Shown: positions 50,059 through 59,873 of the stretch, piece by piece
Layout of the letters: each line of letters starts with the position of its first letter
Numbering within the stretch: the stretch's first letter is position 1
DNA from: DATFVA01 sp963721075
GTDB taxonomy: Bacteria; Bacteroidota; Ignavibacteria; Ignavibacteriales; Ignavibacteriaceae
DNA: 64,000 nucleotides
Assembly: GCA_963721075.1 (NCBI GenBank)
Contig: CAVRHV010000017.1
Span: forward strand, 62,001 to 126,000
Direction: 5' to 3'
Position numbers and translations under genes: made by a program
Notes under the pieces: model-generated
Database searches by the model: none
What the model saw: only the letters and a program-made list of their open reading frames with translations
What the model was told of the DNA's origin: nothing

Positions 50059-50892
50059 TATAAATCGAAATTAAAACCTATTGTTGTGTATGATTCATTG
50101 AGATCGTAATATTCTCCATGTACACTCTTACCTGAAAGATAAGAAATTGATATACTTAAACCGCGTGATTTATAATCCCCAAACTTTATCCCCGCGGTGA
50201 GAATATTGCTCCCTGAGAATTTATTAATCTTCTCAAGCTTAAAATCATACGCAACATAAGGATAAATATGATCAAATTTGGTGTAATAATAATCGAATCC
50301 TGTCTGATAGATTTCACGGCCAATATCGAGGGGCTTTCTGTGGAACAGATACGTTAACCCGGCATAAACTCTTAAACCATTATACCTGTAGTAAGGAAAT
50401 AATTCTACGAACTCCCGTGTGTACACCGTGGCTGTTCGTCCATTCCGCCAGAAATTGAGCTTGTAATCGTACTGTCCGTCAACAAAATGCGCGCTTATGT
50501 GGCTGATTCTCAATCTTAATCCATATTCGGTATTATCATTAATGATTTTATAACCTGAGTTAATTCCGAACAGATAATCAATTGCTTCAACCGGAAAATG
50601 GAACTCACTTTCGGCTCTGAGTCTTGTAAAAGTAAAGAGATCTATTCCAAACGATAGTGTGGAATTATCTTTATCGATGTGAAGGATGTCCTGCGAACGG
50701 CTGATATCAAGCCTTATCTTCTTTCCCCCCATCTCAAACGCAAATCCTGCTTTCGGCTCAATGAAATTTGCCGTGAAAGGCTGAATATTTATATCCGACG
50801 GGAACCAGGTTTTTGAACTTTGCGCCTGAGAGAGATCCTGAGATCAATAAAAATAAAATAACAAAAAACTTCTTCTTGAGATTATTCTGCAT
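50058..50892 (-). CDS. DUF1207 family outer-membrane-like protein (one frameshift)
   Basis: The mature part reads TWFPSDINIQPFTANFIEPK and then alternating strand-rich sequence ending in TTIGFNFDL, consistent with a beta-barrel of the DUF1207 family. A short frame beginning at 50732 lacks its start. The ATG at 50892 gives a signal peptide (MQNNLKKKFFVILFLLISG) but is one frame off; dropping one base near 50838 in the TCTCTCTC stretch joins it to SQAQSSKTWFP. The merged length is about 277 residues. It is the first member of a tight chain of genes towards 44700. Confidence 0.83.
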
Positions 50893-50970
50893 ATCTGCGG
50901 GTCGTATAATTATTAGTTAAATGAGTTTGCTTATTTTTCAAAATATTAAACTGTTAATTTAGCAAATCCT

Positions 50971-51969
50971 TTAACCTTGCCCAATTGGCCGGCCATTTAA
51001 TTTCTTCAAAACTTTCTGTTTAATCAGTTTATTGTATCCGTACTTGAACTTGGAGGTGAGACTGGTAAGTGCGTAATAATTCGTGGGAAACGCAAAAGAA
51101 GGTTCGAAGTAGCAGTTTACTGTACATCCCTGACAGTAATCAAATCGTCCTTCCATTCTCTGGAATTCTTTAACTTTTTCTGAAGCACGGATCTCTTTGA
51201 TGGGACGGTCGATTTTTATCTGTTCGTGCCCAAAATGATAGCACGGAAGAATGATCTCATTGTAAGGAGAAATTACAATTACACGTGAGACAGCTTTGCA
51301 GCTTGGACTCTTGATATCATTCCCCCCGTTTCTGCGTAATTTCATAAAGCCCTTATTCAGGTAGATATCAAGTTTTCCGTCAGTATATTCTTCTATGTAA
51401 TCTATCGCCTCATCACTCAGTCCCGGGTTTCCGAAATAAGAGAAAACAGGATTAACAAGCAGCACCAGGTTATGCTTCTGTGCTATCTCGTGCATCCGGG
51501 GGAGTTTTTTATAAGTATCATTTGTAACGGTAAAAAGAATATCGGGATATTCGCCTAAGGATTTTGCTATATCGATGCTCTTCATAACAAGATCGTAACA
51601 GTCGACTTTCCTTATCCTGTTATGCTCTTCCTCATCCGGTGAATCAAGGGAGAAGTGAAGCAGGTTTATTTTTCCGGCAAGCTTATCAGCAAATTTTGGA
51701 TAAAGAAGACCATTCGTTGTTATGCTTGTCTGCATCTTAAACTGCTGCGCATACTCAGCCATCAGATGGATCTCTTTATGCAGCAGGGGTTCGCCGCCTG
51801 TCAGATCGATGAACTTCACACCGAGAGCGGCCATCTGCTCAACATTCGATCTGAAATCATCAAGCTTTGCATAAGGTGTGTTTATAAATTGATCGTGTGC
51901 GGCAAAATGGCAGAAAGTGCAGTACGCATTACACTTATAGGTAAGATAATAGTTGCAGAGCAGAAGCAT
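50971..51969 (-). CDS. Radical SAM protein with SPASM-like C-terminal cysteines
   Basis: This 332-residue protein has the CxxxCxxC iron-sulfur motif (CNAYCTFC, near residue 13), the TGGEPLLH glycine-rich SAM-binding motif, and FTVTNDTYKKL later on. After the barrel, further cysteines appear (SPSCKAVSR, ILPCYHFG, and YCQGCTVNC) that would bind an auxiliary cluster, as in SPASM or twitch domains. It shares its first base with the stop of the GT2 gene (TAATG at 51969), so it belongs to the deacetylase/glycosyltransferase unit. The reaction cannot be predicted. Confidence 0.9.
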   Translation of the reverse strand: MLLLCNYYLTYKCNAYCTFCHFAAHDQFINTPYAKLDDFRSNVEQMAALGVKFIDLTGGEPLLHKEIHLMAEYAQQFKMQTSITTNGLLYPKFADKLAGKINLLHFSLDSPDEEEHNRIRKVDCYDLVMKSIDIAKSLGEYPDILFTVTNDTYKKLPRMHEIAQKHNLVLLVNPVFSYFGNPGLSDEAIDYIEEYTDGKLDIYLNKGFMKLRRNGGNDIKSPSCKAVSRVIVISPYNEIILPCYHFGHEQIKIDRPIKEIRASEKVKEFQRMEGRFDYCQGCTVNCYFEPSFAFPTNYYALTSLTSKFKYGYNKLIKQKVLKKLNGRPIGQG

Positions 51970-53060
51970 TAATATTCTTTACCTTTCCATACAACTTTCC
52001 TGCTGCTGAGCACAATTAACGGGAGCAGCACAACATAGAGTATAAAATATATCTCAAACCAGAGAAAATATTTAAGATGACTTTTTATTCCCAGTCTTTC
52101 ATGTACCGGGTAGAGCACAAAAAGATCGATCGCCAGTTTGAATATTATAAAATATAATACTGCGGGAGAGAAAAAGAAAGGAGACAGAAGAATACAGAGA
52201 TTCACGACAAGCCCGAACAACATAATTACGAATCCCTTCAGTGGAGCTCCGAGTCCCCCCACTCCCCACCTCTTCTTCTGATGATAAAGTTCACTAACAC
52301 TTCTGCAGGGAAGCGAAGTAACCAGTGCATTTTTGTCGAGCGGAAAAATAATTTTGTACCTTCCAAGCCGGGCGATTGCCATCAGGAGGTTAAAGTCTTC
52401 AGTAACACTGAAAGGGAGTTTTTCATATCCCCCCGTTTCAAGATATGCTTTCCTGCGGTACGACATATTATTCCCTATACAGGAAATAGGGTGGTTAAGG
52501 TTTATGGTTCCCGAAGCCACAATAAGCAGATAAACAAAATCAAGAGCCTGCATACCGCTGAAGCCGTTATAGGTGGTCTGGGTTGTAAACCCGTTTACGA
52601 TTCCCACATCTTCCCGGTAATATGAGCATATCGTCTTAACCCATAAAGGGTCAACTTCACAGTCGGCATCTGTGGTTAAAATAACATCTGCATCTGTAGT
52701 TCTGATAGCAGTGTCGATCGCATTAGCTTTCCCTTTCAGATTTTCCTTTTCGGGGTCAGCTATAATTCTTTTGAATTTGGGTCTTTCTTTAATGAAATCA
52801 TCTACAATCTGAACGGTTGAATCTGTCGAATGACCATCGGAGATGATTATCTCAAGCTTACCTGCCGGGTAATCAAGCTTATCGAGGGCAGTAAGACATC
52901 TGGTAATATTTGCTTCTTCGTTTCTTACTGCTACAATCACTGCGGCTGACGGAAGTTCTTCATCTTTTATTTTAGGAAACTTCTTGTTAATTCCGATTAT
53001 AAAGAGAACGGACTGGATAAAGTAACCGCAAAGGAAAATGAGAAAGATTATCTCAAACAT
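51969..53060 (-). CDS. Membrane-bound processive GT2 glycosyltransferase, NodC/IcaA-like
   Basis: This 363-residue protein has an N-terminal helix (MFEIIFLIFLCGYFIQSVLF), a GT2 domain with VIVAVRNEEANITRCL, ISDGHSTDSTVQIV, the DADCEV metal site, VTEDFNLLMA (base residue), and the processive Q-x-x-R-W motif (QKKRWGVGG), then two or three C-terminal helices. The QxxRW motif is typical of synthases of chitin, hyaluronan or poly-N-acetylglucosamine. Its start overlaps the end of a NodB-type deacetylase by 13 bp, so a deacetylated N-acetylated sugar polymer or oligosaccharide is the likely product. Confidence 0.9.
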   Translation of the reverse strand: MFEIIFLIFLCGYFIQSVLFIIGINKKFPKIKDEELPSAAVIVAVRNEEANITRCLTALDKLDYPAGKLEIIISDGHSTDSTVQIVDDFIKERPKFKRIIADPEKENLKGKANAIDTAIRTTDADVILTTDADCEVDPLWVKTICSYYREDVGIVNGFTTQTTYNGFSGMQALDFVYLLIVASGTINLNHPISCIGNNMSYRRKAYLETGGYEKLPFSVTEDFNLLMAIARLGRYKIIFPLDKNALVTSLPCRSVSELYHQKKRWGVGGLGAPLKGFVIMLFGLVVNLCILLSPFFFSPAVLYFIIFKLAIDLFVLYPVHERLGIKSHLKYFLWFEIYFILYVVLLPLIVLSSRKVVWKGKEY

Positions 53061-53683
53061 TCTGAAGGTGCTCCGATTTGAAACCCTTTCCGGGAGGACT
53101 CATCAACGATATATCTGATTGATTCAACTATTATATCCTTACTTTTAAGACTATCATGCAGCACGACGATTGAATTTTTTTCAAGGTACTTATTAACCGC
53201 AAATTTAACAAGCGTCAAATCATTTTTGAAATCGTACGTCAGCAGTGACCACATCACATTTAACAGGTTCTTCTCTTTCATAAGTGAAGGAGTCGAAAAA
53301 TTAAACCTGCCGTGCGGCGGCCTGAAATATAAAACATCCCCGCCAAAATCTCTCTTTATTAAATTGTTAAATCTTTCGAGCTGTACTACTGCATCAGAAC
53401 GACTTAAAGATGTAATCGGTCTATGATTAAAAGTATGATTACATACCAAATGACCTTCCCTGATCAGATCCCGATATAGTTCAGGGTATCGTTGAATATT
53501 TCCACCAACGCAAAAGAAGGCAGCCTTTATATTGTGATCCGATAAAGTATCGAGAATTAATGAAGTAGTTTCAGGGATAGGTCCGTCATCAAAAGTGAGC
53601 AGGATCTTGTTAACCTTCGATTCCCACTGAAACGAAGAAAACATTTTTTTTAGAACATTCGGCGGGTTGTAGCTGTATTTCAT
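53048..53683 (-). CDS. Polysaccharide deacetylase, NodB/CE4 family
   Basis: This 211-residue enzyme has the catalytic TFDDGP (base and metal aspartates), the metal-binding HTFNHRP (H-x3-H), the YFRPPHGRF motif 3 and a C-terminal IVVLHDS motif. There is no signal peptide, so it would act in the cytoplasm, as NodB does. It is the first gene of the unit with the NodC-like synthase and the radical SAM protein. The substrate is probably an N-acetylglucosamine oligomer or lipid-linked sugar. Confidence 0.92.
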   Translation of the reverse strand: MKYSYNPPNVLKKMFSSFQWESKVNKILLTFDDGPIPETTSLILDTLSDHNIKAAFFCVGGNIQRYPELYRDLIREGHLVCNHTFNHRPITSLSRSDAVVQLERFNNLIKRDFGGDVLYFRPPHGRFNFSTPSLMKEKNLLNVMWSLLTYDFKNDLTLVKFAVNKYLEKNSIVVLHDSLKSKDIIVESIRYIVDESSRKGFQIGAPSECLR

Positions 53684-53750
53684 TTTCAGAAAACTAACTT
53701 TCTTCAGATAATACCGTAAAGGTTTCGTTAATGTTAACTAAAATAACTGT

Positions 53751-54050
53751 TCATTCGGGGTCATGGGCACTATCTCCGATATCAGCCTTTTTCTTGCTGG
53801 TCGTAGCTGATTCAAAGTCCCGATTTAATATTTCACCAAATGTTGACCGATCACGCCAGGTTCGAACACCTAACCATAAGAATAACATCCCAAGCAGCAG
53901 CAGCAGAATTCCGGGGAAATGTCCATTGAACAGTACGATTAAGCCGAATACGAAACTACCAACCGCACCTAGCAGAGCAAGTACAGCCCAGAATTGCGAT
54001 ACGAGACGTCCTATCGCTTTGTCAATATTTTGCAGATTGTTTTTCTTCAT
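53751..54050 (-). CDS. Small two-helix membrane protein, unknown function
   Basis: This 99-residue protein has two hydrophobic helices (QFWAVLALLGAVGSFVFGLI and GILLLLLGMLFLWLGVR) separated by a short polar loop and a polar, charged C-terminus with FESATTSKKKAD. The N-terminus starts KKNNLQNIDKAIGRL. I do not recognise the family. It lies 7 bp downstream of the DUF3224 gene and is probably in its operon. Confidence 0.7.
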   Translation of the reverse strand: MKKNNLQNIDKAIGRLVSQFWAVLALLGAVGSFVFGLIVLFNGHFPGILLLLLGMLFLWLGVRTWRDRSTFGEILNRDFESATTSKKKADIGDSAHDPE

Positions 54051-54057
54051 TCAATTA

Positions 54058-54465
54058 TTATAATGTAAAATCCAGTTCAATATACGCTCCATCCTTGCTG
54101 GCACTATACTGACCTGAACCTTCTATTCCTTTCAACCCACTTAAGCCTGAGCTTTTAATTATTTTTAGGGACGAACCTGCTAACCCGTTTTCAAATGTTC
54201 CCCTATCCTCGATTACAAAAATTCCTTCTTTTTCCTGTAATTTACCTTCAAATTTCATTAATCCTGTATAAACAGCAGATGATTTATGCGGGTCATTCGA
54301 GTCGAAATATGTATAAAACATCAAATATTCTACATGTGCCTTTCCCTCTATTTCGCCATTGATCAAATATTCAACAGAAGCTTTTGTCATTTTCATTTCG
54401 GAGGAGATCTGTTCATAATCAATTTCCTCCCACTTATGAACTGTGTATGTTCCTTTTATCTTCAT
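54058..54465 (-). CDS. DUF3224 family protein
   Basis: This 135-residue protein starts KIKGTYTVHKWEEIDYEQ and contains HVEYLMFYTYFDSNDPHKSS and GIFVIEDRGTFENGLAGSSL, matching the DUF3224 lipocalin-like family. There is no signal peptide. The family occurs widely in environmental bacteria and is often near stress genes; its role is not established. It is followed closely by the small membrane protein gene. Confidence 0.82.
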   Translation of the reverse strand: MKIKGTYTVHKWEEIDYEQISSEMKMTKASVEYLINGEIEGKAHVEYLMFYTYFDSNDPHKSSAVYTGLMKFEGKLQEKEGIFVIEDRGTFENGLAGSSLKIIKSSGLSGLKGIEGSGQYSASKDGAYIELDFTL

Positions 54466-54536
54466 CTTCTATTTTCCTTCTGTTTTTATTTCCAAATATC
54501 TTAATTAACATTTTCTTTTTACAACGTACAAAATCT

Positions 54537-54879
54537 TCATTGAAGAAGATCTTTTTCTTTCAGTATTGATTCAGCTTTTGGAGAATCTTCAACCGTGAAG
54601 GCTGATCTCATCCATTTATTTTTATAATAAATGAAAAATATTTTATCCCTTTTAGAGCGGGAAGAATCGAATGGAAACCATGTTCTGAAATCTCCTGTTC
54701 CCTGTATTCTCCACTTCCCGGTAAGTATTGATGCCTCTTTTATTTCTATTCTTTCGATATCCCTGAATGGAACGATCTTCGGCGACATTGAAGGGAAATA
54801 GTAATTTTTCAGTGTAAGAGAATCTTCCCTGATCTCTACTAATTTATCTTCATATAATGTTTCTGACTTTACTTTTCAT
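54537..54879 (-). CDS. Small PH-domain-like hypothetical protein (probable frameshift near the start)
   Basis: An internal ATG at 54788 gives an 83-residue frame with IVPFRDIERIEIKEASILTG. Upstream sequence in the same frame continues as SETLYEDKLVEIREDSLTLK, which looks like the first strands of the same fold, but the frame has no start before a TGA. An ATG at 54879, four bases after the upstream gene's stop, gives MKSKV in the other frame, so one base is probably wrong near 54868. The merged protein would be about 114 residues. I do not recognise a specific family; bacterial PH-like domains have this layout. Confidence 0.55.
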
Positions 54880-54882
54880 TTC

Positions 54883-55337
54883 TTAATTCTTCAGAAATTT
54901 GTCGGCTACAAGATTAAGGTTTATTCCGTGTTCGAGGTAAGCTTTAAGACCGTCGAGCACGGTAGTAAACCCGCCGGTTGATCCCTTGATAGCTTCCAGC
55001 AATTCATCACCGGTTTTATCGAATCCGCATTCTTTTACGGTTACGAATGTAAAATCATAATTAAGGTTTGGAAGGTGAATTCAACAGTTGTCGGCGGATC
55101 CCCCCAGCTATAAATTATCTTTTTGTCTTTCAGGATTTCGGAAGGAATTACATCGGCAGAAGCCCCGTACATTTCCCATTCCCAGGTAACTTTTTTGTTG
55201 ACCTCAAGTTTTCCTGTACTTTTCGTAAACCAGAAGTTCTTTGTTACTTCCGGATTTATGAAAGCCTCAAATACCTCTGAAGCCGGTTTTCTTATTATCA
55301 TCTGAGCTTCCGCACATTTCGGATTTTTATCTGCCAT
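54883..55337 (-). CDS. SRPBCC/AHSA1-family protein (one frameshift)
   Basis: The protein starts MADKNPKCAEAQMIIRKPAS and has the AHSA1/activator-of-Hsp90 type START-like fold (SEVFEAFINPEVTKNFWFTK, GDPPTTVEFTF). The frame breaks near 55070. The next frame continues with YDFTFVTVKECGFDKTGDE and closes with GGFTTVLDGLKAYLEHGIN, the typical C-terminal helix of the family, ending at 54883. A one-base deletion (or two-base insertion) would join the parts, giving about 152 residues. It is the upstream gene of the small PH-like gene. Confidence 0.8.
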
Positions 55338-55361
55338 ACTATTTATTCCTTATATTTCATT

Positions 55362-55997
55362 CTATTCACATCCGTCCATTCCTGAAATTTTTTCCTTAAT
55401 CGAAAAACAATAAGGAGTCTGGTTTTTCAGTCTTATCCATCCTGGTCCATTTACTGATTCAATTTTAACCCACCAGACTGTTTCAGGTCTCCGGATCATC
55501 TGCCCCGAATATTCTCTCTCTTTAACTTTTTTCAGATAATTTTCTTCTGTATTGTCTTCATTATACATAAATTCAGGCCAGAATATATCGACTTCATTTT
55601 CTACCCCCTCATATTTTACTAGGAACGACCCTTCCATACATTTAAATGCAGATATAGTATCCCCTGCCTCATAACCATATATCGGTTTTGTAACTAACAC
55701 TTTTCCCACCTGCAGAAAATGAAGGTTACCGGTTTCTGCATAAATTGTATCGTTATGATTTAATCTGAATACAACGTCTGCTGTATCATTTTCACTGGCA
55801 TAAACATCTATTTTACTATGTATCACCCATCTACCGAACTGGCAGCATTCAAAGGGACAGGAATTATAAAATATAACCTGTGCTTCAGAATTGTCCTGTG
55901 AATAAATAAAAAATTGTACAACGAGGATAATCGTTAATGTATATTTAATCGAAGCGTGCACGTCTTTCCTATTGTTCCTATTGTTTTTTAACAGCAC
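55362..55997 (-). CDS. Hypothetical secreted protein, SH3-like region
   Basis: This 211-residue protein has an N-terminal basic stretch and a hydrophobic helix (YTLTIILVVQFFIYS) that may be a signal anchor. It has a cysteine-rich segment (NSCPFECCQFGRW) and strand-rich sequence with IDVYASENDTADVVFRLN, similar to bacterial SH3-like regions, and a WWVKIESVNGPGWIRL end, also typical of SH3-type domains. I do not recognise the exact family. It stands apart from its neighbours by 24 and 50 bp. Confidence 0.7.
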   Translation of the reverse strand: MLLKNNRNNRKDVHASIKYTLTIILVVQFFIYSQDNSEAQVIFYNSCPFECCQFGRWVIHSKIDVYASENDTADVVFRLNHNDTIYAETGNLHFLQVGKVLVTKPIYGYEAGDTISAFKCMEGSFLVKYEGVENEVDIFWPEFMYNEDNTEENYLKKVKEREYSGQMIRRPETVWWVKIESVNGPGWIRLKNQTPYCFSIKEKISGMDGCE

Positions 55998-56047
55998 TGA
56001 GAATATAATCTTATCATAGGGTGACTCCGGACTTTAATATTTCAAAA

Positions 56048-56938
56048 TCAGGTTTTGGCTGTTTCGGGAAATTTGAGCTGATCACCGCTCAGTTCGATTT
56101 TACTCTTTATAAATAAATAAGAATTATAATCAACGGCGGTATCGTAAGGGTAACTTATCTGATCCGGCGGAAAATAATAAATAATTCTGTTCATTGTTTC
56201 TGACTCAATTATTTTCGACAGGGCCGGAAGAATATCAAACGGCTTCCTGTAAATTACATCACGGATATGCATTTCGTTCTTTTTTTCCTTCTTAATGATG
56301 ATAGCATCCTCACTGCTTAAATAATAAAGGGAGTCTTTATAGCTGTTAAATATATGCCACATCGTTATGGCTCTGTAGTTTTCTGCACCGAAGCTCTCAG
56401 TAATGTGCTGCCGCTCTTTAATTAAAGTCTGCAGCAGATTATAATCATCAAAATTGCTGAGGTTTAATTTCCTCGCAGAAAATTTTCCAGCCGGTATATC
56501 TGAATTAAGCTGAAAGATCTTTTCAGGGATAGGTTTGAATCCGAATTTTGGATAAAACTCCAGCACATTTTGATTTGCAAACAGGAAGAAGAGATCAGCT
56601 TCAGATTCATATTTATTCAGGACATAATCCATCAGAATCCTGGATAATCCCTGATTCCGGTATTCGGGAATTGTACCAACTGCCCCGATCTGAACTGCCT
56701 TATATTTTTCACCCCTGATTATAACATCCATTAAAGAGGCTGATACATTTGAAATTATTTTATTCTGCCTGAGAATAGAAAAGGGTTTATAATAATCCCC
56801 CCAGAAACCTCTTTCCCACCATTCAAGGAATTTTGCTCCCGGAAATATCTGGAATATAAAGTTTAGAAATTCATAAACCAGTTCTCTGTTCCCTGCATTG
56901 ATTTCAACTATTTCAGGTTTCATCTGGGGATTAGTCAT
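56048..56938 (-). CDS. GNAT-family N-acetyltransferase
   Basis: This 296-residue protein has a GNAT domain in its first half: VQIGAVGTIPEYRNQGLSRI contains the acetyl-CoA-binding (Q/R)xxGxG/A-like loop, and LFFLFANQNVLEFYPKFGF is the usual second motif. The second half has no recognised domain. The protein probably transfers an acetyl group to an unknown amine. It stands alone between the hypothetical gene and rtcB, on the same strand. Confidence 0.82.
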   Translation of the reverse strand: MTNPQMKPEIVEINAGNRELVYEFLNFIFQIFPGAKFLEWWERGFWGDYYKPFSILRQNKIISNVSASLMDVIIRGEKYKAVQIGAVGTIPEYRNQGLSRILMDYVLNKYESEADLFFLFANQNVLEFYPKFGFKPIPEKIFQLNSDIPAGKFSARKLNLSNFDDYNLLQTLIKERQHITESFGAENYRAITMWHIFNSYKDSLYYLSSEDAIIIKKEKKNEMHIRDVIYRKPFDILPALSKIIESETMNRIIYYFPPDQISYPYDTAVDYNSYLFIKSKIELSGDQLKFPETAKT

Positions 56939-57007
56939 TAAAATTTTCTTTGTTACGGAAATTAGATTAAAAAGGAAACAATAGCCAGATCAAACCGGAA
57001 GAAGAAT

Positions 57008-58463
57008 TCAGCCTTTAATTACTCCGACCGGACGGAGTTTTGCAACTTTACGAGTAATTCCTTCTTTGTGCATAACATCAACAACCTGTGAAACATCTTT
57101 ATAGGCGCCTGGCATTTCTTCTGCAATTGTTTTGTATCCTTTCGCCTGGATTATTATTCCCTTTTGATTTAATTCTTCTACCAGGTTTCTGCCTTTGGCC
57201 TCCTTCATTGCTTTTCTTCTGCTGAGGTTTCTGCCTGCTCCATGACAGGATGAGCCGAATGTTTCCTCCATTGCCTTATTTGTTCCCACTGCCACATATG
57301 AATACCTTCCCATATCACCGGGAATTAATACGGGTTGTCCGATGCCTCTGTACCTCTCCGGGATCATTTTGCTCCCGGGAGGGAATGCTCTTGTAGCTCC
57401 CTTACGGTGAACGCATACTCTTTTCTCTTTCCCATCGATGATGTGAGTTTCATACTTTGCAATGTTATGGCAGACATCATAAACCAGCCTGAAGCCGAGC
57501 TCAGAGTCCGACATCTTAAAAGTATCTTTGAAACTCTTTTTCGCCAGGTGCATTATTACCTGCCGGTTGTTCCAGGCAAAATTAGCAGCCGACTGCATAG
57601 CGGCAAAATAGTTTTCGCCTTCGGGTGAATTAAGAGGGGCGCAGGCAAGCTGCCTGTCCGGTAACTTAAAGTCATATTTTGAACTCGCTTTAACCAGTGT
57701 TTTAAGGTAATCGTCGCAAACCTGGTAACCGAGTCCCCTTGATCCTGTATGTATGAGCAGCACCAGCTGTCCCTTAAATATTCCCATCACCGAGGCAGCA
57801 TTTTCATCATATATTTCATCAACCACATCAACTTCAAGAAAATGATTTCCCGAACCGAGCGTACCAACCTGATCAATCCCGCGCTCAATCGCCCTTGTAG
57901 ATACAACGTCTGCATCAGCATTTTTCAGTGTTCCGCTTTCCTCCGTAAATTCTATATCAGAAGAATCACCAAGGTCATTCTCCACAGCCCACGCAGATCC
58001 CCTGGTTAAAACCGATTTCATTTCTTTTAGCGATAGTTTCTTAATAGCGCCTGAAGCCCCCACACCCGTGGGAACGTTTCTGAACAAGCTGGAGATCAGA
58101 GGATTCGATCCTGTTTTTTATTCCTTCATATTCGAGGGAGGTAACAGCAAGACGTACGCCGCAGTTAATATCGTATCCAACACCACCCGGCGATATCACA
58201 CCCTCTTCAGCATCAGTTGCTGCAACTCCCCCTATAGGGAAACCATAGCCCCAGTGGATATCGGGCATAGCAAGACTATATTTCTGGATCCCCGGAAGGT
58301 GCGCTACGTTCATCACCTGTTTAACCGCATCACTATCCTGCAGATCTTGTTCAATCATTTTTTGAGAAATATATATTCTGCCCGGAACCCTCATCCCCTC
58401 TATCGGCGATATCTCCCAGAGGTTTTCTCTTATTTTATTCAATTCTATTCCGCTCGCATGCAT
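57008..58463 (-). CDS. rtcB: RNA-splicing ligase RtcB (one frameshift)
   Basis: RtcB joins 2',3'-cyclic phosphate (or 3'-phosphate) and 5'-hydroxyl RNA ends using GTP and manganese. The N-terminal part (from 58463) has MPDIHWGYGFPIGGVAA and the metal site GYDINCGVRL with Asp and Cys. The C-terminal part has SGNHFLEV, HTGSRGLG and the guanylylation motif SCHGAGRNLSRR with its histidine. The frame breaks near 58078; dropping one C joins DLQ to LFRNVPTGVG, the normal family sequence, for about 485 residues. It starts 17 bp after the archease stop, with GGGAGAGGAAT before ATG. Confidence 0.95.
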
Positions 58464-58480
58464 ATTCCTCTCCCGGTCAT

Positions 58481-58912
58481 TCAGATATCAAAAACTATTA
58501 ACGTTTTATATAAATCATTCACTTTCTTAATGTCAAGCTGATGAAATGTTACAGCCTTTATTTCCGATTTAACTTCGTCTTCAGGAGAAACAGATGCGAA
58601 CAGAATCACACTTCCTAATAAAAAACGATCTTCTCTCTTCTCAACATGGATATCATTAAGATCAGTCGGAAACAGCTTATTATTTTCGAACAGGTAATTA
58701 AGTTCCTGCAGGAACGAGACGAGCAGTTCTTCGACCGAATTTTCTTCGAGTGTCAGCTCCCTTTTTTCCATCTCATGTGATATTTCCGAAGTTTTTATTA
58801 CACAGTCTTTCCACCCGGCAAGAGCAGCAATAAATAATTCGGCGTAAGTATTCCCTGAAACCTCGATTGCAATATCTGCTGTATGGTCTATATATCTGTA
58901 TGTCGCGGTCAT
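58481..58912 (-). CDS. Archease, RtcB activator
   Basis: This 143-residue protein has the archease signature: YRYIDHTADIAIEV at the N-terminus with the metal-binding aspartate, ENSVEELLVSFLQELNYLF in the middle and EIKAVTFHQLDIKK before a short C-terminus ending in VFDI. Archease helps RtcB form its guanylylated intermediate, so the pair is a standard operon. It lies 17 bp upstream of rtcB. Confidence 0.93.
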   Translation of the reverse strand: MTATYRYIDHTADIAIEVSGNTYAELFIAALAGWKDCVIKTSEISHEMEKRELTLEENSVEELLVSFLQELNYLFENNKLFPTDLNDIHVEKREDRFLLGSVILFASVSPEDEVKSEIKAVTFHQLDIKKVNDLYKTLIVFDI

Positions 58913-59009
58913 TTAAGTCCTGAGGGAAAATAGTTTCTGTATTATACAATTTTTCTTTGATTTCTTCATTAATTATTAAATTAGCAGTCACGTTTTTACC
59001 GGGATTTTA

Positions 59010-59873
59010 ATGATTAAGAGACTTCAGGAACATCAGATAGGACTGCTGGCAGTATTCACTGCAGCTCTAATGTGGAGCTCGGGCGGGCTTTTCGTTAAGC
59101 TTGTTACCTTCAATGCGATGCAGATATCTTTTTTCCGGTGTTCGATTGCTGCTCTGGTTTTTGCGATTCTTTTCAGGAAGAGACTGCTCCAGGTAAATAC
59201 ACTTACCTTTGTGAACGCTTTTTTTTATGCTTCGGTGCTTACCGCTTACGTAATTGCACTGAAGCTGACTACTGCGGCTAACGCAATTTTTCTTCAGTCG
59301 ACCGCCCCTATTTACGTCCTGATCTTCGAACCGATTATATTCAAGACCTCTTACAATCGATTAAATATCATTACAATACTTGTCTGCATAATAGGAATGT
59401 TCTTCTTTTTTATGGGAAAAATTTCTCCTGAACATTTTGAAGGGAACCTTGTTGCACTATTCTCAGGCATAATGTTCGCTGCACTCTTCCTTGGATTGAG
59501 AAAGAACGAAAACAAATACCAGTTGAGCTCAATCTTCTATGGAAATGTAATAGTGGCTCTTATCTGCATTCCTTTTTTATCAGGAATAGAGAACGTAAAC
59601 TTCAGCAACCTTTGGATGGTTTCTTTCCTCGGAATATTTCAGATTGGACTTGCGTATGCAGTATTCTCTTACGGACTGAGGAGAGTCCTGGCAATCGAAG
59701 CATCCATTATCGCACTCGTAGAGCCGGTATTGAATCCTGTGTGGGTATTTATCGGTTACGGCGAAGTGCCGTCGTTCATGGCGATAGTGGGAGGTATAAT
59801 TATCCTCTCTGCTATTGCAATGCGGACAGTTATAGTGGAAACCCCGATGATGAAGGGCCGATTTAAGATCTGA
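59010..59873 (+). CDS. EamA/DMT-family transporter
   Basis: This 287-residue protein has about ten membrane helices arranged as two EamA repeats, the first starting with LLAVFTAALMWSSGGLFVKL and the second near NLWMVSFLGIFQIGLAYAVF, and ends in the EPVLNPVWVFIGYGEVPS segment common to the family. It exports small metabolites or amino acids with no substrate predictable here. It is divergent from the archease gene (97 bp gap) and convergent with pdxH. Confidence 0.9.
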   Translation: MIKRLQEHQIGLLAVFTAALMWSSGGLFVKLVTFNAMQISFFRCSIAALVFAILFRKRLLQVNTLTFVNAFFYASVLTAYVIALKLTTAANAIFLQSTAPIYVLIFEPIIFKTSYNRLNIITILVCIIGMFFFFMGKISPEHFEGNLVALFSGIMFAALFLGLRKNENKYQLSSIFYGNVIVALICIPFLSGIENVNFSNLWMVSFLGIFQIGLAYAVFSYGLRRVLAIEASIIALVEPVLNPVWVFIGYGEVPSFMAIVGGIIILSAIAMRTVIVETPMMKGRFKI

